From contig NZ_BJDX01000002.1 of assembly GCF_005405365.1 (NCBI RefSeq), forward strand, positions 124,001 through 188,000: a stretch of DNA of 64,000 bases, read 5' to 3'. Both the position numbers and the translations under genes were made by a program. The notes beneath the pieces are model-generated. The model did not search any database. It was not told the origin of the DNA and saw only the letters and a program-made list of their open reading frames with translations. This DNA is from Enterococcus xiangfangensis. GTDB taxonomy: Bacteria; Bacillota; Bacilli; Lactobacillales; Enterococcaceae. Below, one piece after another: positions 26,795 through 36,018 of this stretch; position 1 is the first letter of the stretch, and every line of letters starts with the position of its first letter.

Positions 26795-28543
26795 TTAGTT
26801 CCTTGCTTTTTTAAGCGCCTCCCGAAGCTCCTTATCCACTGCATAAATGTATAGCCCGTTAACGCCTCTCGTCATTAACACATTCAACTCATTCTTAAGG
26901 AGAAAATCAGAAACATCTATTTTTTCCCCATTCTTTCCCGCACGCATTTGAATAGCTTTCTTGTTTTTGCTTGCTGTTTTGTCAAAAATAATCTTACCAT
27001 CTCGATATTTTACTGATGGACCTATAATAACGCCCGCATAGTTAAGATCAAAACCTTGAATCGTAAAAGTCGATCCTACCTCACCAATTGTTTGGGCTTG
27101 TTCTGCCCAAGCTTGATTACGAGTTCTTCGTTTTTCTTTCCTTGTTTGCGGGAGTTGTAAATTCCATGGTAACCGCCATTCTCCAATTTTCACATTCCAA
27201 TATTCTTCATCATTCGGCTTACGTTTATCCACATAATCCCAATCAAAAGTTGCTAAAATACGAGAAATTCCTGATTCTTCATTTTGTGCTTTCTTTTGAA
27301 TTCTTTTATACATTTCTTCGGGATCATCAAATATTTTAATCGCATAATTTTTAGAATCAACCGGGATACGTTCAATTGTTCCATTATCAATAAGATTCCG
27401 AATCCACTTTACAGTTTCCTTATCCGCGTTAATTCGTAATTGATTTTCCAAATGAATGTAATTATTATTGAGATTTGCTTCATGAATTGTTTCTAGCATA
27501 TCCTGCTCATCCCAGTACTGTTCACGAGAAAGAATTTGATTACGATCAAGTACTGCTACAACAACTTTAGCGCGTTTCAAGAGATCCTTAAGCTGATTTT
27601 TCCCACGGTAAGATTGTTTCCCTTGAGTCCATAATAAATGTGCTTCATCAACTACGACAATATCTACTTTCTCATCTTCTGAATGATTATTAATAAATCT
27701 CGTCGGTTTCGAGACAACGTCTTGATTTCTCTTTGACAAAATACCTAACTTCGAAGCAATTTGTTCATAAACTTTCAACTGCTGATTATGATTCACTAAT
27801 AAATATTGATTGGTATTCTTAAGTACTACGTTTTCAGACTCCTCTAAAGAAAGTTGACTTAGTTCATAAAACAGACTGCTTAATAACACCGTTTTACCCG
27901 ATCCAGCTTCACCTTCAACAATAATTAATTGACCTTCTTTATTTCGATTTATTGCTTCTGTTACCTTTAGAATAATATCTTCACGAGCATTCATCTGTTC
28001 TCTAGTTAGTTTATGAAAAGGTGAGGCTTTAAAAATAGCTGAATCCCTAATTATTCTTTCAAGCGGAAATAACTCTTTATTTTTTTGCTGTAGTTTCTTC
28101 CAAATTTCTGAAAAGATACTTCCTAGTTCTTCTGAAGTATAACAATCATTTTGTGGATTTGTTCTACGATTATTCAAATTTTCAACAGCTTCAACACTAG
28201 ACAAATACTGCATTAGCCGATTTTCAATATCTAAAGTTAATGACTTGTTGAAATGTTCATGACCTACTACAAACATCTTTGCTTGGTCGGAATCAGATAG
28301 TTCTTGCCAATCTTCACGAAGCTCTTTTAAATGTTCAATCGTGCGCCGCTTAATATCTGCAGTTTCACCGATATAAACGGAATATTTTGATGAGCCTTTC
28401 TTGTCATTCACGATATAAACTGTTGGATAACTGAGCATCACTTTTTGCTCTTTTTTACCTTTATTCTGAATTTTTTCTTCTAAAGAATTAAGAGATTCTT
28501 TTGAATAATCAATTTCATAAATAATTGGTTTTGATAATTTCAT
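26795..28543 (-). CDS. GIY-YIG nuclease fused to a DUF2075 (helicase-like ATPase) domain
   Basis: 582 residues. Residues 40-120 form a GIY-YIG module (TVYIVND ... VYIGETADIKRRTIEH), which in active nucleases carries the catalytic Tyr and Arg. From about residue 195 a superfamily-1-like ATPase follows: Walker A VEGEAGSGKTVLL, Walker B DIVVVDEAHLLW, a later GSTFTIQGFDLNYAGVIIGP and LNVLMTRGVNGLYIY, the DUF2075 pattern. I chose the ATG at 28543, 5 nt after GAGGTG; the open frame extends to 28573. The gene is AT-rich with AT-rich flanks and stands alone, consistent with acquisition. A role in phage defence is plausible but unproven. Confidence 0.82.
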   Translation of the reverse strand: MKLSKPIIYEIDYSKESLNSLEEKIQNKGKKEQKVMLSYPTVYIVNDKKGSSKYSVYIGETADIKRRTIEHLKELREDWQELSDSDQAKMFVVGHEHFNKSLTLDIENRLMQYLSSVEAVENLNNRRTNPQNDCYTSEELGSIFSEIWKKLQQKNKELFPLERIIRDSAIFKASPFHKLTREQMNAREDIILKVTEAINRNKEGQLIIVEGEAGSGKTVLLSSLFYELSQLSLEESENVVLKNTNQYLLVNHNQQLKVYEQIASKLGILSKRNQDVVSKPTRFINNHSEDEKVDIVVVDEAHLLWTQGKQSYRGKNQLKDLLKRAKVVVAVLDRNQILSREQYWDEQDMLETIHEANLNNNYIHLENQLRINADKETVKWIRNLIDNGTIERIPVDSKNYAIKIFDDPEEMYKRIQKKAQNEESGISRILATFDWDYVDKRKPNDEEYWNVKIGEWRLPWNLQLPQTRKEKRRTRNQAWAEQAQTIGEVGSTFTIQGFDLNYAGVIIGPSVKYRDGKIIFDKTASKNKKAIQMRAGKNGEKIDVSDFLLKNELNVLMTRGVNGLYIYAVDKELREALKKARN

Positions 28544-28781
28544 ACGACACCTCAACAATCCAAAATTTCCCAATTTTGACTTAATTATACCGTAGGATAT
28601 TTTGTTTATCGAGATAGTTTTATGTTAAATCATACAATAATAAATTTACAATCAGTTATTGATTTGATTAGTACTACTATTTATCACAAATACCAACTAT
28701 TAAAACCAGAGACACTTTCTAATATTCCCTGTAACTTATAATGAATCCAATTGCCCATACAAATTACTTGGAGCTATTTAT

Positions 28782-29768
28782 CTATTTCACAAACGGTATC
28801 ATATCATCTGTCAGCTGATCAAAATTCAATTGATTGACTTCTTCAACTTGTTGGATCATCCATTTGGGTAAATTACCGGGCTTCAGTCCACCGCAGATCG
28901 CACCGCTGATTGCGCCTATAGTATCAGTGTCCCAGCCTAGTGAAGCACTTAATTGTACAGCTTTTAGTGGGTCCCCTTTGGCCAATTGAACGATAGAAAA
29001 AGCACTTGGAATTGTTTCAATTGTCTCCATTCCCGTACCGATTTCCTCATATAATCGCTGTAAAATTAGTTGTTCATCTGTCTCTTGCTGCACGATAATT
29101 CGTGCTTGTTTCATGCGGAAAATCAAAGAAGCAGATGGAAAGTCATGACCATATTGTTTCGCAGCAGTAATAGCTTCAAAGGCCAGTGACCAAATTTCAT
29201 CGATTGATTGCCCGCCGCGAGCAGTATAACTAACGGCGGCCGCCACTGCACTAGCGCCAGCAATCGCAATTTTTGTATTATGTGTAGGTAGACAGATTTC
29301 TGCGACATTTTTCACCAACATAGGCAGCTTTCGATAATCGCTAATTAATCCAATTGGTGCAATTTTCATAGAAGCACCATTAGTGGTACCAGCAACACCC
29401 GTTTCTTCAATCGAAACGCCTTTAGCAATCTTATCTAATGCTTTTAGCGTTGATGGTCCTGAGACAAAAGCCGAAACGGTTGAGCAGTCATTCCATTCCC
29501 GCAGTTCTGCAATGTAATCAGCTACACGGATCTGACCTTGATTCTTTTGGATCATGGATAAAATCATCAATACATTCAATGTATCATCTGTAATTGCACC
29601 TGCTGACAGTTTCCTACCAAAGATGTCATTTTCGTTTGAAGCGACTAATTGTTTCACACCATTAGGAAAGTGCTGACGAATTTTTTCTTGTGACCAGCAT
29701 TCTGTCGGCATCCCCATTGCATCTCCTAAAGCTCCGCCAGCCAAGATACCCCATATTCTTTCTCTCAT
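28782..29768 (-). CDS. ADP-ribosylglycohydrolase (DraG) family enzyme
   Basis: 328 residues. GILAGGALGDAMGMPTE at the start, the metal-binding TDDT in GAITDDTLNV and DTDTIGAISGAICGG near the end are the family hallmarks of a two-metal glycohydrolase. The classical role is removing ADP-ribose from proteins, but here the start codon lies 1 nt after the stop of a sugar PTS gene, so it is part of a BglG-controlled sugar operon. It may instead cleave an N- or O-ribosyl type compound taken up by that PTS; this is inference. Confidence 0.85.
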   Translation of the reverse strand: MRERIWGILAGGALGDAMGMPTECWSQEKIRQHFPNGVKQLVASNENDIFGRKLSAGAITDDTLNVLMILSMIQKNQGQIRVADYIAELREWNDCSTVSAFVSGPSTLKALDKIAKGVSIEETGVAGTTNGASMKIAPIGLISDYRKLPMLVKNVAEICLPTHNTKIAIAGASAVAAAVSYTARGGQSIDEIWSLAFEAITAAKQYGHDFPSASLIFRMKQARIIVQQETDEQLILQRLYEEIGTGMETIETIPSAFSIVQLAKGDPLKAVQLSASLGWDTDTIGAISGAICGGLKPGNLPKWMIQQVEEVNQLNFDQLTDDMIPFVK

Positions 29769-29769
29769 T

Positions 29770-31695
29770 CTAATGGACCTCCGCTAAATTTTTGGATTCT
29801 ATTTGGTTATTAAAAGGAATTACTGTCATTACTTTATCCTTTATTTTGACACTGCCGTTTTGTTGACACAGAATATCTAAGAATTGATTTGAATTTGTCA
29901 CAGTCACAAAAGTCTCTACGGAATATCCTGCATTGATTACTTTTTTCAAGTCAACCTCCAGAATTTTTTCTCCTTGCGTCACTGTCTGACCTTTTTTTAC
30001 AAATGGCTTAAACCCTTTTCCTTCTAGCTCAACAGTGTCGATCCCAATATGGATTAAGACATCAATTCCAGTGTCACTAGTGATCCCAATTGCATGTCCA
30101 CTAGGAAACACAGTTTTGATAACACCAGATACTGGGGAAACAACTTCTCCTTTTTCAGGTACAATAATAAATCCGTTACCTAACGCTTTTGAAGCAAAAC
30201 TTGGATCTGCTGCACTTTCGATCGGTTTTATTTGTCCTTCTAACGGAGAAATCAAGAATTCTGTTTTCACTAATTCTTTTTCTTCAGATTGAACTACATC
30301 TTCTTTTGATTTAAAAGTCATATAAGTTAAAATAAATGCCACTGCTGCTGTCGCAATCGAAGCAATAATTGCTGTGATTAAACCATTCATACTACCAGTT
30401 TCAGGATTGATAAAGGCTGCAAAGCCTAAGATTCCAAACGACATGGCATACATCTTAGTAGCAGATAATGCCAAAATTAGCGACCCAACAGCTCCTCCAA
30501 TCATCGAAAATGCAAACCGTTTTTTCACAGGCAAACTAAATCCGTAGATTGCTGGTTCAATGATACAGAACAAACCTGATACCATGGCTGGAATTGCCAG
30601 TGTCTTTTGATCCTTTGACCGAGTTCGTAAAAAAACTGCCAAAACCACTGCAGTTTGCGCAAAATTTGCTGTAAACGACATCGGAAAAATGTAGTCTACA
30701 CCAGATTGAGCCAAGTTTGTAATTCCAATTGCTGAAATCGGCCAATGTAATCCAAAAATTACAAGGGGTTGATACAATAAAGCAACGGCTAATGAGGTAA
30801 TTATCGGTGAAATGGTATACAGACCTGATACTCCCGCACTGATTAAAGAGCTGAGCACGTTAGTAATAGGGCCGACAATTAAAATGGTTAATGGGACCGT
30901 AATTAAAATTGTCAAAAAGGACGTCACATTATGAGCAATCACTGAAGGAATCATTCTTTTCAGCCAACTCTCTATTTTTGAACCTACATAAACAATGAAA
31001 ATAATTGGAATCACTGTGTATTGATAACCACTTGCTGGAAATAAAATTGGGATACCAAAGAACGTATTATAAACAGGTGTTTGAAACAAGGTCCCATTAA
31101 ATAATGTATACAGTACATCCCCGCTTGTCAGACCTGTCATTAATTCTGGAATCAGCAATGTAGCACCTAACATCATACCAACGAAAGGATTCATCTTAAA
31201 TGCTTTGGCACTTGTATAACCTAGAGTAACCGGTAGAAAATAAAAAACTGCCTGACCCATCGCATGTAAAATAATATAAGCACCATCATTTATTGATAGG
31301 ATATGGGTTGCGGTTAATAATGCCAAAATTCCTTGCAACAAGCCTGAAGCAGTTAATATTCCTAAGACAGGCGTGATTACTTTCGTAATAGTATCAACTA
31401 ATGCACTTACTAGCCCCTTTTTTTCTTCATCTGGTGCAGCATTTTTTCCACCCAATTGTTCTTGCACGACTTGAAAGATCTCTGCCACATTGGTACCTAC
31501 CACAACTTGGAACCGACCCCCAGCAAATTGTGCACTCATAATTTCTGATGATTTTACAAGTGCTTCTTTTTGTACTAAGGAATCATCCTTCAGTGTGAAG
31601 CGCAATCTCGTCATACAATGCGTTACGCTTAAAACATTTTCTCGTCCTCCAATATTTTTCAAAATAAATGAAACAAGTGCTTGGTATTTTTCCAT
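29770..31695 (-). CDS. PTS beta-glucoside-type transporter, IIBCA fusion
   Basis: 641 residues in the order IIB-IIC-IIA. Phospho-acceptor Cys27 of IIB is in SVTHCMTRLRF; IIC spans about 100-460 with ten or so helices and GFSLPVKKRF; IIA ends with GIDVLIHIGIDTVELEGKGF carrying the active His. It imports and phosphorylates a glycoside using phosphoenolpyruvate via HPr. I chose the ATG at 31695, after GGAGAGAGG; the open frame extends into the terminator region upstream. It lies behind a RAT/terminator and is followed by the DraG-like gene. The substrate is not evident; no phospho-beta-glucosidase is present. Confidence 0.9.
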   Translation of the reverse strand: MEKYQALVSFILKNIGGRENVLSVTHCMTRLRFTLKDDSLVQKEALVKSSEIMSAQFAGGRFQVVVGTNVAEIFQVVQEQLGGKNAAPDEEKKGLVSALVDTITKVITPVLGILTASGLLQGILALLTATHILSINDGAYIILHAMGQAVFYFLPVTLGYTSAKAFKMNPFVGMMLGATLLIPELMTGLTSGDVLYTLFNGTLFQTPVYNTFFGIPILFPASGYQYTVIPIIFIVYVGSKIESWLKRMIPSVIAHNVTSFLTILITVPLTILIVGPITNVLSSLISAGVSGLYTISPIITSLAVALLYQPLVIFGLHWPISAIGITNLAQSGVDYIFPMSFTANFAQTAVVLAVFLRTRSKDQKTLAIPAMVSGLFCIIEPAIYGFSLPVKKRFAFSMIGGAVGSLILALSATKMYAMSFGILGFAAFINPETGSMNGLITAIIASIATAAVAFILTYMTFKSKEDVVQSEEKELVKTEFLISPLEGQIKPIESAADPSFASKALGNGFIIVPEKGEVVSPVSGVIKTVFPSGHAIGITSDTGIDVLIHIGIDTVELEGKGFKPFVKKGQTVTQGEKILEVDLKKVINAGYSVETFVTVTNSNQFLDILCQQNGSVKIKDKVMTVIPFNNQIESKNLAEVH

Positions 31696-31720
31696 TCTGC
31701 CTCTCTCCTTTTTTAATATA

Positions 31721-31792
31721 AAAAGGCAACACTCAAACAAGAGACTATTCATCTCTTATTTGGGTGTTGCCTGCATGATCAGTTACAATCCC
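31721..31792 (-). promoter_or_regulatory. RAT antiterminator site overlapping a terminator (BglG/LicT control)
   Basis: On the minus strand GGGATTGTAACTG...GCAGGCAACACC (31792-31763) matches the RAT consensus of BglG/LicT targets. Its 3' part is the 5' arm of a long terminator hairpin, GGCAACAC with GTGTTGCC (31772-31725) followed by five T. Binding of phosphorylation-controlled BglG to the RAT would block the terminator and permit PTS expression. Confidence 0.85.
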
Positions 31793-31794
31793 TT

Positions 31795-32625
31795 TTATTT
31801 AATTAACCGCTGGACATGTAAAATTAAGTACATTTCCTCTTCCGGGTAGATCTGACAATCTAATTTTCCCTGCAAATAATTTCTAATAATTTCAACGCTT
31901 TGCGTCGCCTTTGGATAGAATCTAAGTACTTGATCAAACATTTCCGGTACTGTTTCTCGTCTCGGTTCGTTAATTATGACACGTTGAATAAAGAATTTCA
32001 AGTGGGTAACAAACCGCACATAATTCAACGAATCCGTATCCAGCTCAATATTCAAACGATCTTCTACTATCAACACGATTTTTTGTAGCATCTCCGTTGT
32101 CAGTAAGGTTTGGGCCGTATCGTTGTTCAACCCACCATTGATAAAATGTAACGCAATGAAACCAGCTTCATCTTCATTCAGTTCAATACCTTCATAATAA
32201 GTAATCTGTTTCAAAGCACTTATTCCTGCATTATACTCTTTAGGATAGAATTTCTTGATTTCTAGTAATAAAGCGTTTCGGATCCGCTCACCTTTTCTAA
32301 AACGGTTCACAGCGTAATTAATATGATCAGCCAGACCAATATAAGTATTGCCGTCAAAGTTTTTTTGCAGTTCAACTTCAGCATTTTTAATAATCAAAGT
32401 CACCAGTTCTAGTCGATTGACGGGTACTTCTTCAATTAATTGAACAAAACGATCAGTGACATTCGGCGAATCTACTACAAATATCTTTTCAATCTTGGCT
32501 TCATCAACGATTTGGCCAATTTTTTTATTAAACGCTAAGCCCCTACCAATCAAAATTCGTTCCAAACCCTTCGCATCAATTACTAAAACGACATTATTGT
32601 TAAAAATCTTCTTTATTTTAAGCAA
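31795..32625 (-). CDS. BglG/LicT family transcription antiterminator
   Basis: 276 residues. The first 55 residues are the RNA-binding CAT domain (IKKIFNNNVVLVID ... GRGLAFNKKIGQ). Two PRD domains follow, with histidines in GLADHINYAVNRF and EAGFIALHFINGG (PRD1) and RFVTHLKFFIQRV and YLILHVQRL (PRD2), the sites phosphorylated by the PTS. It is the first gene of the sugar operon and should relieve the terminator between itself and the PTS gene. Confidence 0.93.
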   Translation of the reverse strand: MLKIKKIFNNNVVLVIDAKGLERILIGRGLAFNKKIGQIVDEAKIEKIFVVDSPNVTDRFVQLIEEVPVNRLELVTLIIKNAEVELQKNFDGNTYIGLADHINYAVNRFRKGERIRNALLLEIKKFYPKEYNAGISALKQITYYEGIELNEDEAGFIALHFINGGLNNDTAQTLLTTEMLQKIVLIVEDRLNIELDTDSLNYVRFVTHLKFFIQRVIINEPRRETVPEMFDQVLRFYPKATQSVEIIRNYLQGKLDCQIYPEEEMYLILHVQRLIK

Positions 32626-33043
32626 GCCGATCCTCCATCCCTAACAAACATTCATAAATCATAGTACCGTTTCTTTTTCATTTGTCAAGACGGTAAAATT
32701 CGTGTATATATCCCAATTTCATTTTTATACCTGTTCTAAAAAGAAAAAAAGCGTTTTTTTATTAACTATAATTATATATACGAGCTTATTGTTAATATAA
32801 ACAGAATTGAAAACACTGAATCTATCATCTACTTTTTCAAAACGAAAAATAATAAACTAAAAACATTAATAATCGCTCCATTCGTAATTTTATCAGTCTC
32901 TCTACTTCAATCTACTACTACTTTCAAGGCACCGTAAAATTATGGCACATTGCTGCATACACGGTCAAAATAACTTGTTCGCGCCAGTTTTTCATGATCG
33001 GGATCTCTGGGAAAAAATGCAGCAACAATGTGGTCCATTCCGT

Positions 33044-33304
33044 TTATGAAAAATATGCTTGAAAATAGAAGAAATAGCGTTTCATTTTTCGGCCTGGTTG
33101 CTGTATGTAAAGTGTTCGAATGAGTTCGAAACACGGGGTATCGATTGCTTCCGTACTTAATTCGCCACGAATTTGTAGAAGGCGTACTAATTTGATGACA
33201 GTGGCTGCGTCAGAACTGGTCTGGTAATAAGCAGTGATGCGTTTTTCTAAGGTTTTTTGTTTCAATCGAAACATCTGACTGATAGTAAAGGGATGTTTTT
33301 GCAT
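33044..33304 (-). CDS. Small hypothetical protein
   Basis: 86 residues, not recognised. The start ATG at 33304 follows AAAGGAGG at good distance, which supports translation. It is basic, with FRLKQKTLEKRITAYYQTSSDAATVIKLVRLLQIRGEL, predicted mostly helical, ending in aromatic YFFYFQAYF. It sits in an AT-rich region facing away from the ComK-like gene. An immunity-like or regulatory role would be a guess. Confidence 0.5.
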   Translation of the reverse strand: MQKHPFTISQMFRLKQKTLEKRITAYYQTSSDAATVIKLVRLLQIRGELSTEAIDTPCFELIRTLYIQQPGRKMKRYFFYFQAYFS

Positions 33305-33810
33305 AAATACGCCTCCTTTTCGAAAGTTTTTGTTCTTCTTTAGTATTAACGAAAGTTTTGCGTTAAATGCGCAACTTTTTTTCACAGCAAAAAGAATTTC
33401 AAAACGATACGCAAAAAATCGCGATCTTAATAAAAAAATAGTTGCAAAAATTTTTTCGATTTCACAAGCATTTTTTTCAACTTGCATTAATTATTAAATA
33501 ACTTAAATCAAGAAATATCTATGTAAATATCCGCTTTTATCCCAGTTGTTCAAAAATATAAATAATCAATTTCTACCTTAATAAAATAGAATTTTTTGCT
33601 TTACGTCCTTTAAATAGCTCTACCGATAATAAAAATCCATTATTTTTTTAAAAACAATTTTTCTTAATCCATTAGGTACTACTTAGTTTTTTCACAAATA
33701 GAAATGATGATTTTTTTATTTTTACCACAAAAAGAAAGCGTGTACATATTTGTTATTTAGCTTATATTGGTTTTGCGAGTCACAAAAAAATCGCAAGAGA
33801 GGATGTTTTT
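33305..33810. other. AT-rich intergenic region without recognised gene
   Basis: About 500 bp of very AT-rich DNA with long A and T tracts separate the small hypothetical gene and the ComK-like gene. I see no convincing frame, terminator or repeat. The promoter of the ComK-like gene must lie at its right end; AT tracts before ComK-regulated genes are typical ComK sites, so autoregulation is possible. Confidence 0.4.
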
Positions 33811-34530
33811 ATGGTTAATTTTGAGCGCAATGATTATTTGGATAGCTACTGGTCTGAACTATGGGAGAACTGTTTGAAGCAAGCGGAGCCTTTTGATCCG
33901 CTAAGTGTTGCTGAGATCACTTTGATTGCTCCACTTCCTGAACAAACAGGCGTTTTGATTTTCACTGACACAAGAATTTATCATAGCGAAGAAAGCGGCT
34001 TAGCGGTACTTCAGCGTTATTCTTTTGCTCATTGTTTCCATCATTACAAATTAATTTGTGGTTGTCTCAAAGCACTCGCCTGTTTTGGTTCTTATAAATT
34101 CCCTTGGGTCTGCCCGTACTTTGCGCTTTTTCCATTGGAAAATACTCAGCGGACGATCTGGATCAATCCATTGAAAATTTCGAAGCTGCGCTGCGAGCAC
34201 GGTTGTTATTATGCGGAAATGCTCACTGGCCCAAGACTTGCTCTGCCAATTTTGCGGCGCAGTCTAATTATGCGGGCAGAACTTACCTGTTATATCCTCG
34301 CACTGATTCGCCGTGATTTTTTTCGTTTTGCTAAAAAAGCAAATACACCACTGGCTTATTTGGAGCTGCCGGATACTTATTTTGCTCGTTTGTTGAGTAA
34401 GCGGCCGCGCTTGGTTCAGTTTACGCATCAAATTGGCGAATTCACCCGTCATTACAACAAGGTTTATTTTCTCCATCACTATGAAAAATTAGAAGCTGAT
34501 CCTGATACTATCGATTGGACTGCTTGGTAG
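33811..34530 (+). CDS. ComK-like competence transcription factor
   Basis: 239 residues. The central part follows B. subtilis ComK: ACFGSYKFPW aligns with CRFFGSSYAGR, YFALFPLENTQR with IFLFPTLSSTRP, then WINPLKISKL and CYYAEMLTGPRLALPILRRSLIMRAEL with TEVTFSNGKTMELPISYNSF. ComK switches on DNA-uptake genes. The match is by pattern and the protein is longer than ComK (192), with a C-terminal addition rich in Tyr/His. GAGAGG precedes the ATG. No com uptake genes are in the window. Confidence 0.6.
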   Translation: MVNFERNDYLDSYWSELWENCLKQAEPFDPLSVAEITLIAPLPEQTGVLIFTDTRIYHSEESGLAVLQRYSFAHCFHHYKLICGCLKALACFGSYKFPWVCPYFALFPLENTQRTIWINPLKISKLRCEHGCYYAEMLTGPRLALPILRRSLIMRAELTCYILALIRRDFFRFAKKANTPLAYLELPDTYFARLLSKRPRLVQFTHQIGEFTRHYNKVYFLHHYEKLEADPDTIDWTAW

Positions 34531-34533
34531 ATA

Positions 34534-34578
34534 AAAACCACCGGATACTTCTCATTTATTGGAGTATCCGGTGGTTTA
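34534..34578 (+). terminator. Terminator after the ComK-like gene
   Basis: AAACCACCGGATAC pairs with GTATCCGGTGGTTT, a strong stem with short A/T flanks. Confidence 0.85.
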
Positions 34579-34765
34579 TTGATTACTTTTTTGCCTGCTG
34601 CATTTTTTCTAAGATCCCCAAAGTATACAGTCTCACCGACATTCGGTATACTTGTTTCAGCAAGACTGATCGTCTCTAGTTGCTAATTTTTTCATAGATC
34701 CAATCAGTCAAGGCGTGAAATTTAAAAAAATTCTCTTCAATATTCGAAACAAGGAGGTTCATTCG

Positions 34766-35941
34766 ATGGAAAAAGAAAAGCCCTCAAAATTGATCCAATT
34801 TTTTGGTGGTAAGACATCGTATTACATCATCGGGCTGATCATTTTAAGTACCTTAGCGATTTATTTATTGAACACGGTGTCTTTTATTTTCAGACCGCTC
34901 GTCGTAATCATCACTACAATCTTACCCCCTATGATTTTTGCGTTATTATTGTATTATTTATTAAATCCGGTGGTCAACTTTTTAAGTAAAAAAGGCCTCC
35001 CGCGGCTCATCAGCATCGTACTCACTTATGTGGTGATCATCGGTCTACTTTTTTTCGGTGGAGCAAGACTCATACCGGTGATCCAAACCCAAGCACAGGA
35101 TTTGATCACGCAATTTCCTAAATACGTGGATGATCTCCAAAACGCGATCAAAAATATTTTAGATGCAACACCGTTTGCGGCGTCTTCAGATCAAGCATTG
35201 AATTCATTGGACAAATTAACGAAAGAAGCTTGGAGCTATTTAGGCGAAAATTGGCAAGACGGTGCAAAAGGTTTAGGAACGTTATTTTCTGCCGTTTCCA
35301 GCACCGCAATTACTTTGTTTACTGGACCGATCATTGCCTTTTTCTTGATCCAAAATCCACATAAACTTTACAATGCCATGATTGAATTAATCCCGCCGCG
35401 TTTTAGAAAAGATTCAAGCGCGCTGGTCAAAATCGCAAACCAACAACTTGGAGCTTTTCTAAAAGGACAAGTGATCGCTTCGTTATTGCTAGGGCTGATC
35501 TATTGGGTCGTTTTCTTACTTTTAGGTATGGAATTTGCGACAGTCATCGCACTGGCAGCAGGGATCTTGAGTATCATTCCTTACATTGGCTCATTTTTAG
35601 CTTTCATTCCAGGGGTCTTTATTGCCTTTCAAGATTCGACATTTATGGTCGTCAAATTTGTGATCGCCTGGTTTGTCGTTCAATTGCTTCACGGTGATCT
35701 CGTTGTTCCCCGCGTCATGGGGGATAAATTGAAGATCCATCCGATCACGATCTTAGTCGTCTTACTCGTTATGGGCGATCTTTTAGGTTTAGTCGGTGTA
35801 ATCTTTGGTATTCCGATCTATTCCATGGTCAAATTGATCGTTGTTTTTGCTTTCCGCAAATTCAAACAACGGTACAATAAGTATTTTGCTGATGAAGGCG
35901 CCTATCGCAATACAGGTTTTTCAGAAGACGATTATTTATAA
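34766..35941 (+). CDS. AI-2E family (UPF0118) membrane permease
   Basis: 391 residues with about eight helices. GLIYWVVFLLLGMEFATVIALAAGILSIIPYIGSFLAFIPG and the final VMGDKLKIHPITILVVLLVMGDLLGLVGVIFGIPIYS are the family signature. Members include the TqsA AI-2 exporter and Na+/H+ antiporters, so the substrate is open. The ATG at 34766 has AAGGAGG 9 nt upstream; the frame is open to 34715. An inverted repeat AAGTATAC-N17-GTATACTT lies upstream near 34621-34653. Confidence 0.88.
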   Translation: MEKEKPSKLIQFFGGKTSYYIIGLIILSTLAIYLLNTVSFIFRPLVVIITTILPPMIFALLLYYLLNPVVNFLSKKGLPRLISIVLTYVVIIGLLFFGGARLIPVIQTQAQDLITQFPKYVDDLQNAIKNILDATPFAASSDQALNSLDKLTKEAWSYLGENWQDGAKGLGTLFSAVSSTAITLFTGPIIAFFLIQNPHKLYNAMIELIPPRFRKDSSALVKIANQQLGAFLKGQVIASLLLGLIYWVVFLLLGMEFATVIALAAGILSIIPYIGSFLAFIPGVFIAFQDSTFMVVKFVIAWFVVQLLHGDLVVPRVMGDKLKIHPITILVVLLVMGDLLGLVGVIFGIPIYSMVKLIVVFAFRKFKQRYNKYFADEGAYRNTGFSEDDYL

Positions 35942-35990
35942 AAAAAAGACTCCAATTTCCCAAAAAAGGAAACTGGAGTCTTTTTTCTTA
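35941..35990. terminator. Bidirectional terminator
   Basis: AAGACTCCA-TTTCC pairs with GGAAA-TGGAGTCTT, with A and T runs, between convergent genes. Confidence 0.88.
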
Positions 35991-36018
35991 CCTATCATAA
36001 ATACTTGTTCGTTCTACT

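Noticed and set aside
32700..33043. Coding frames in the AT-rich stretch after bglG
   Set aside because: Open frames there lack ribosome sites, have odd composition and match nothing; most overlap the small hypothetical gene on other frames.
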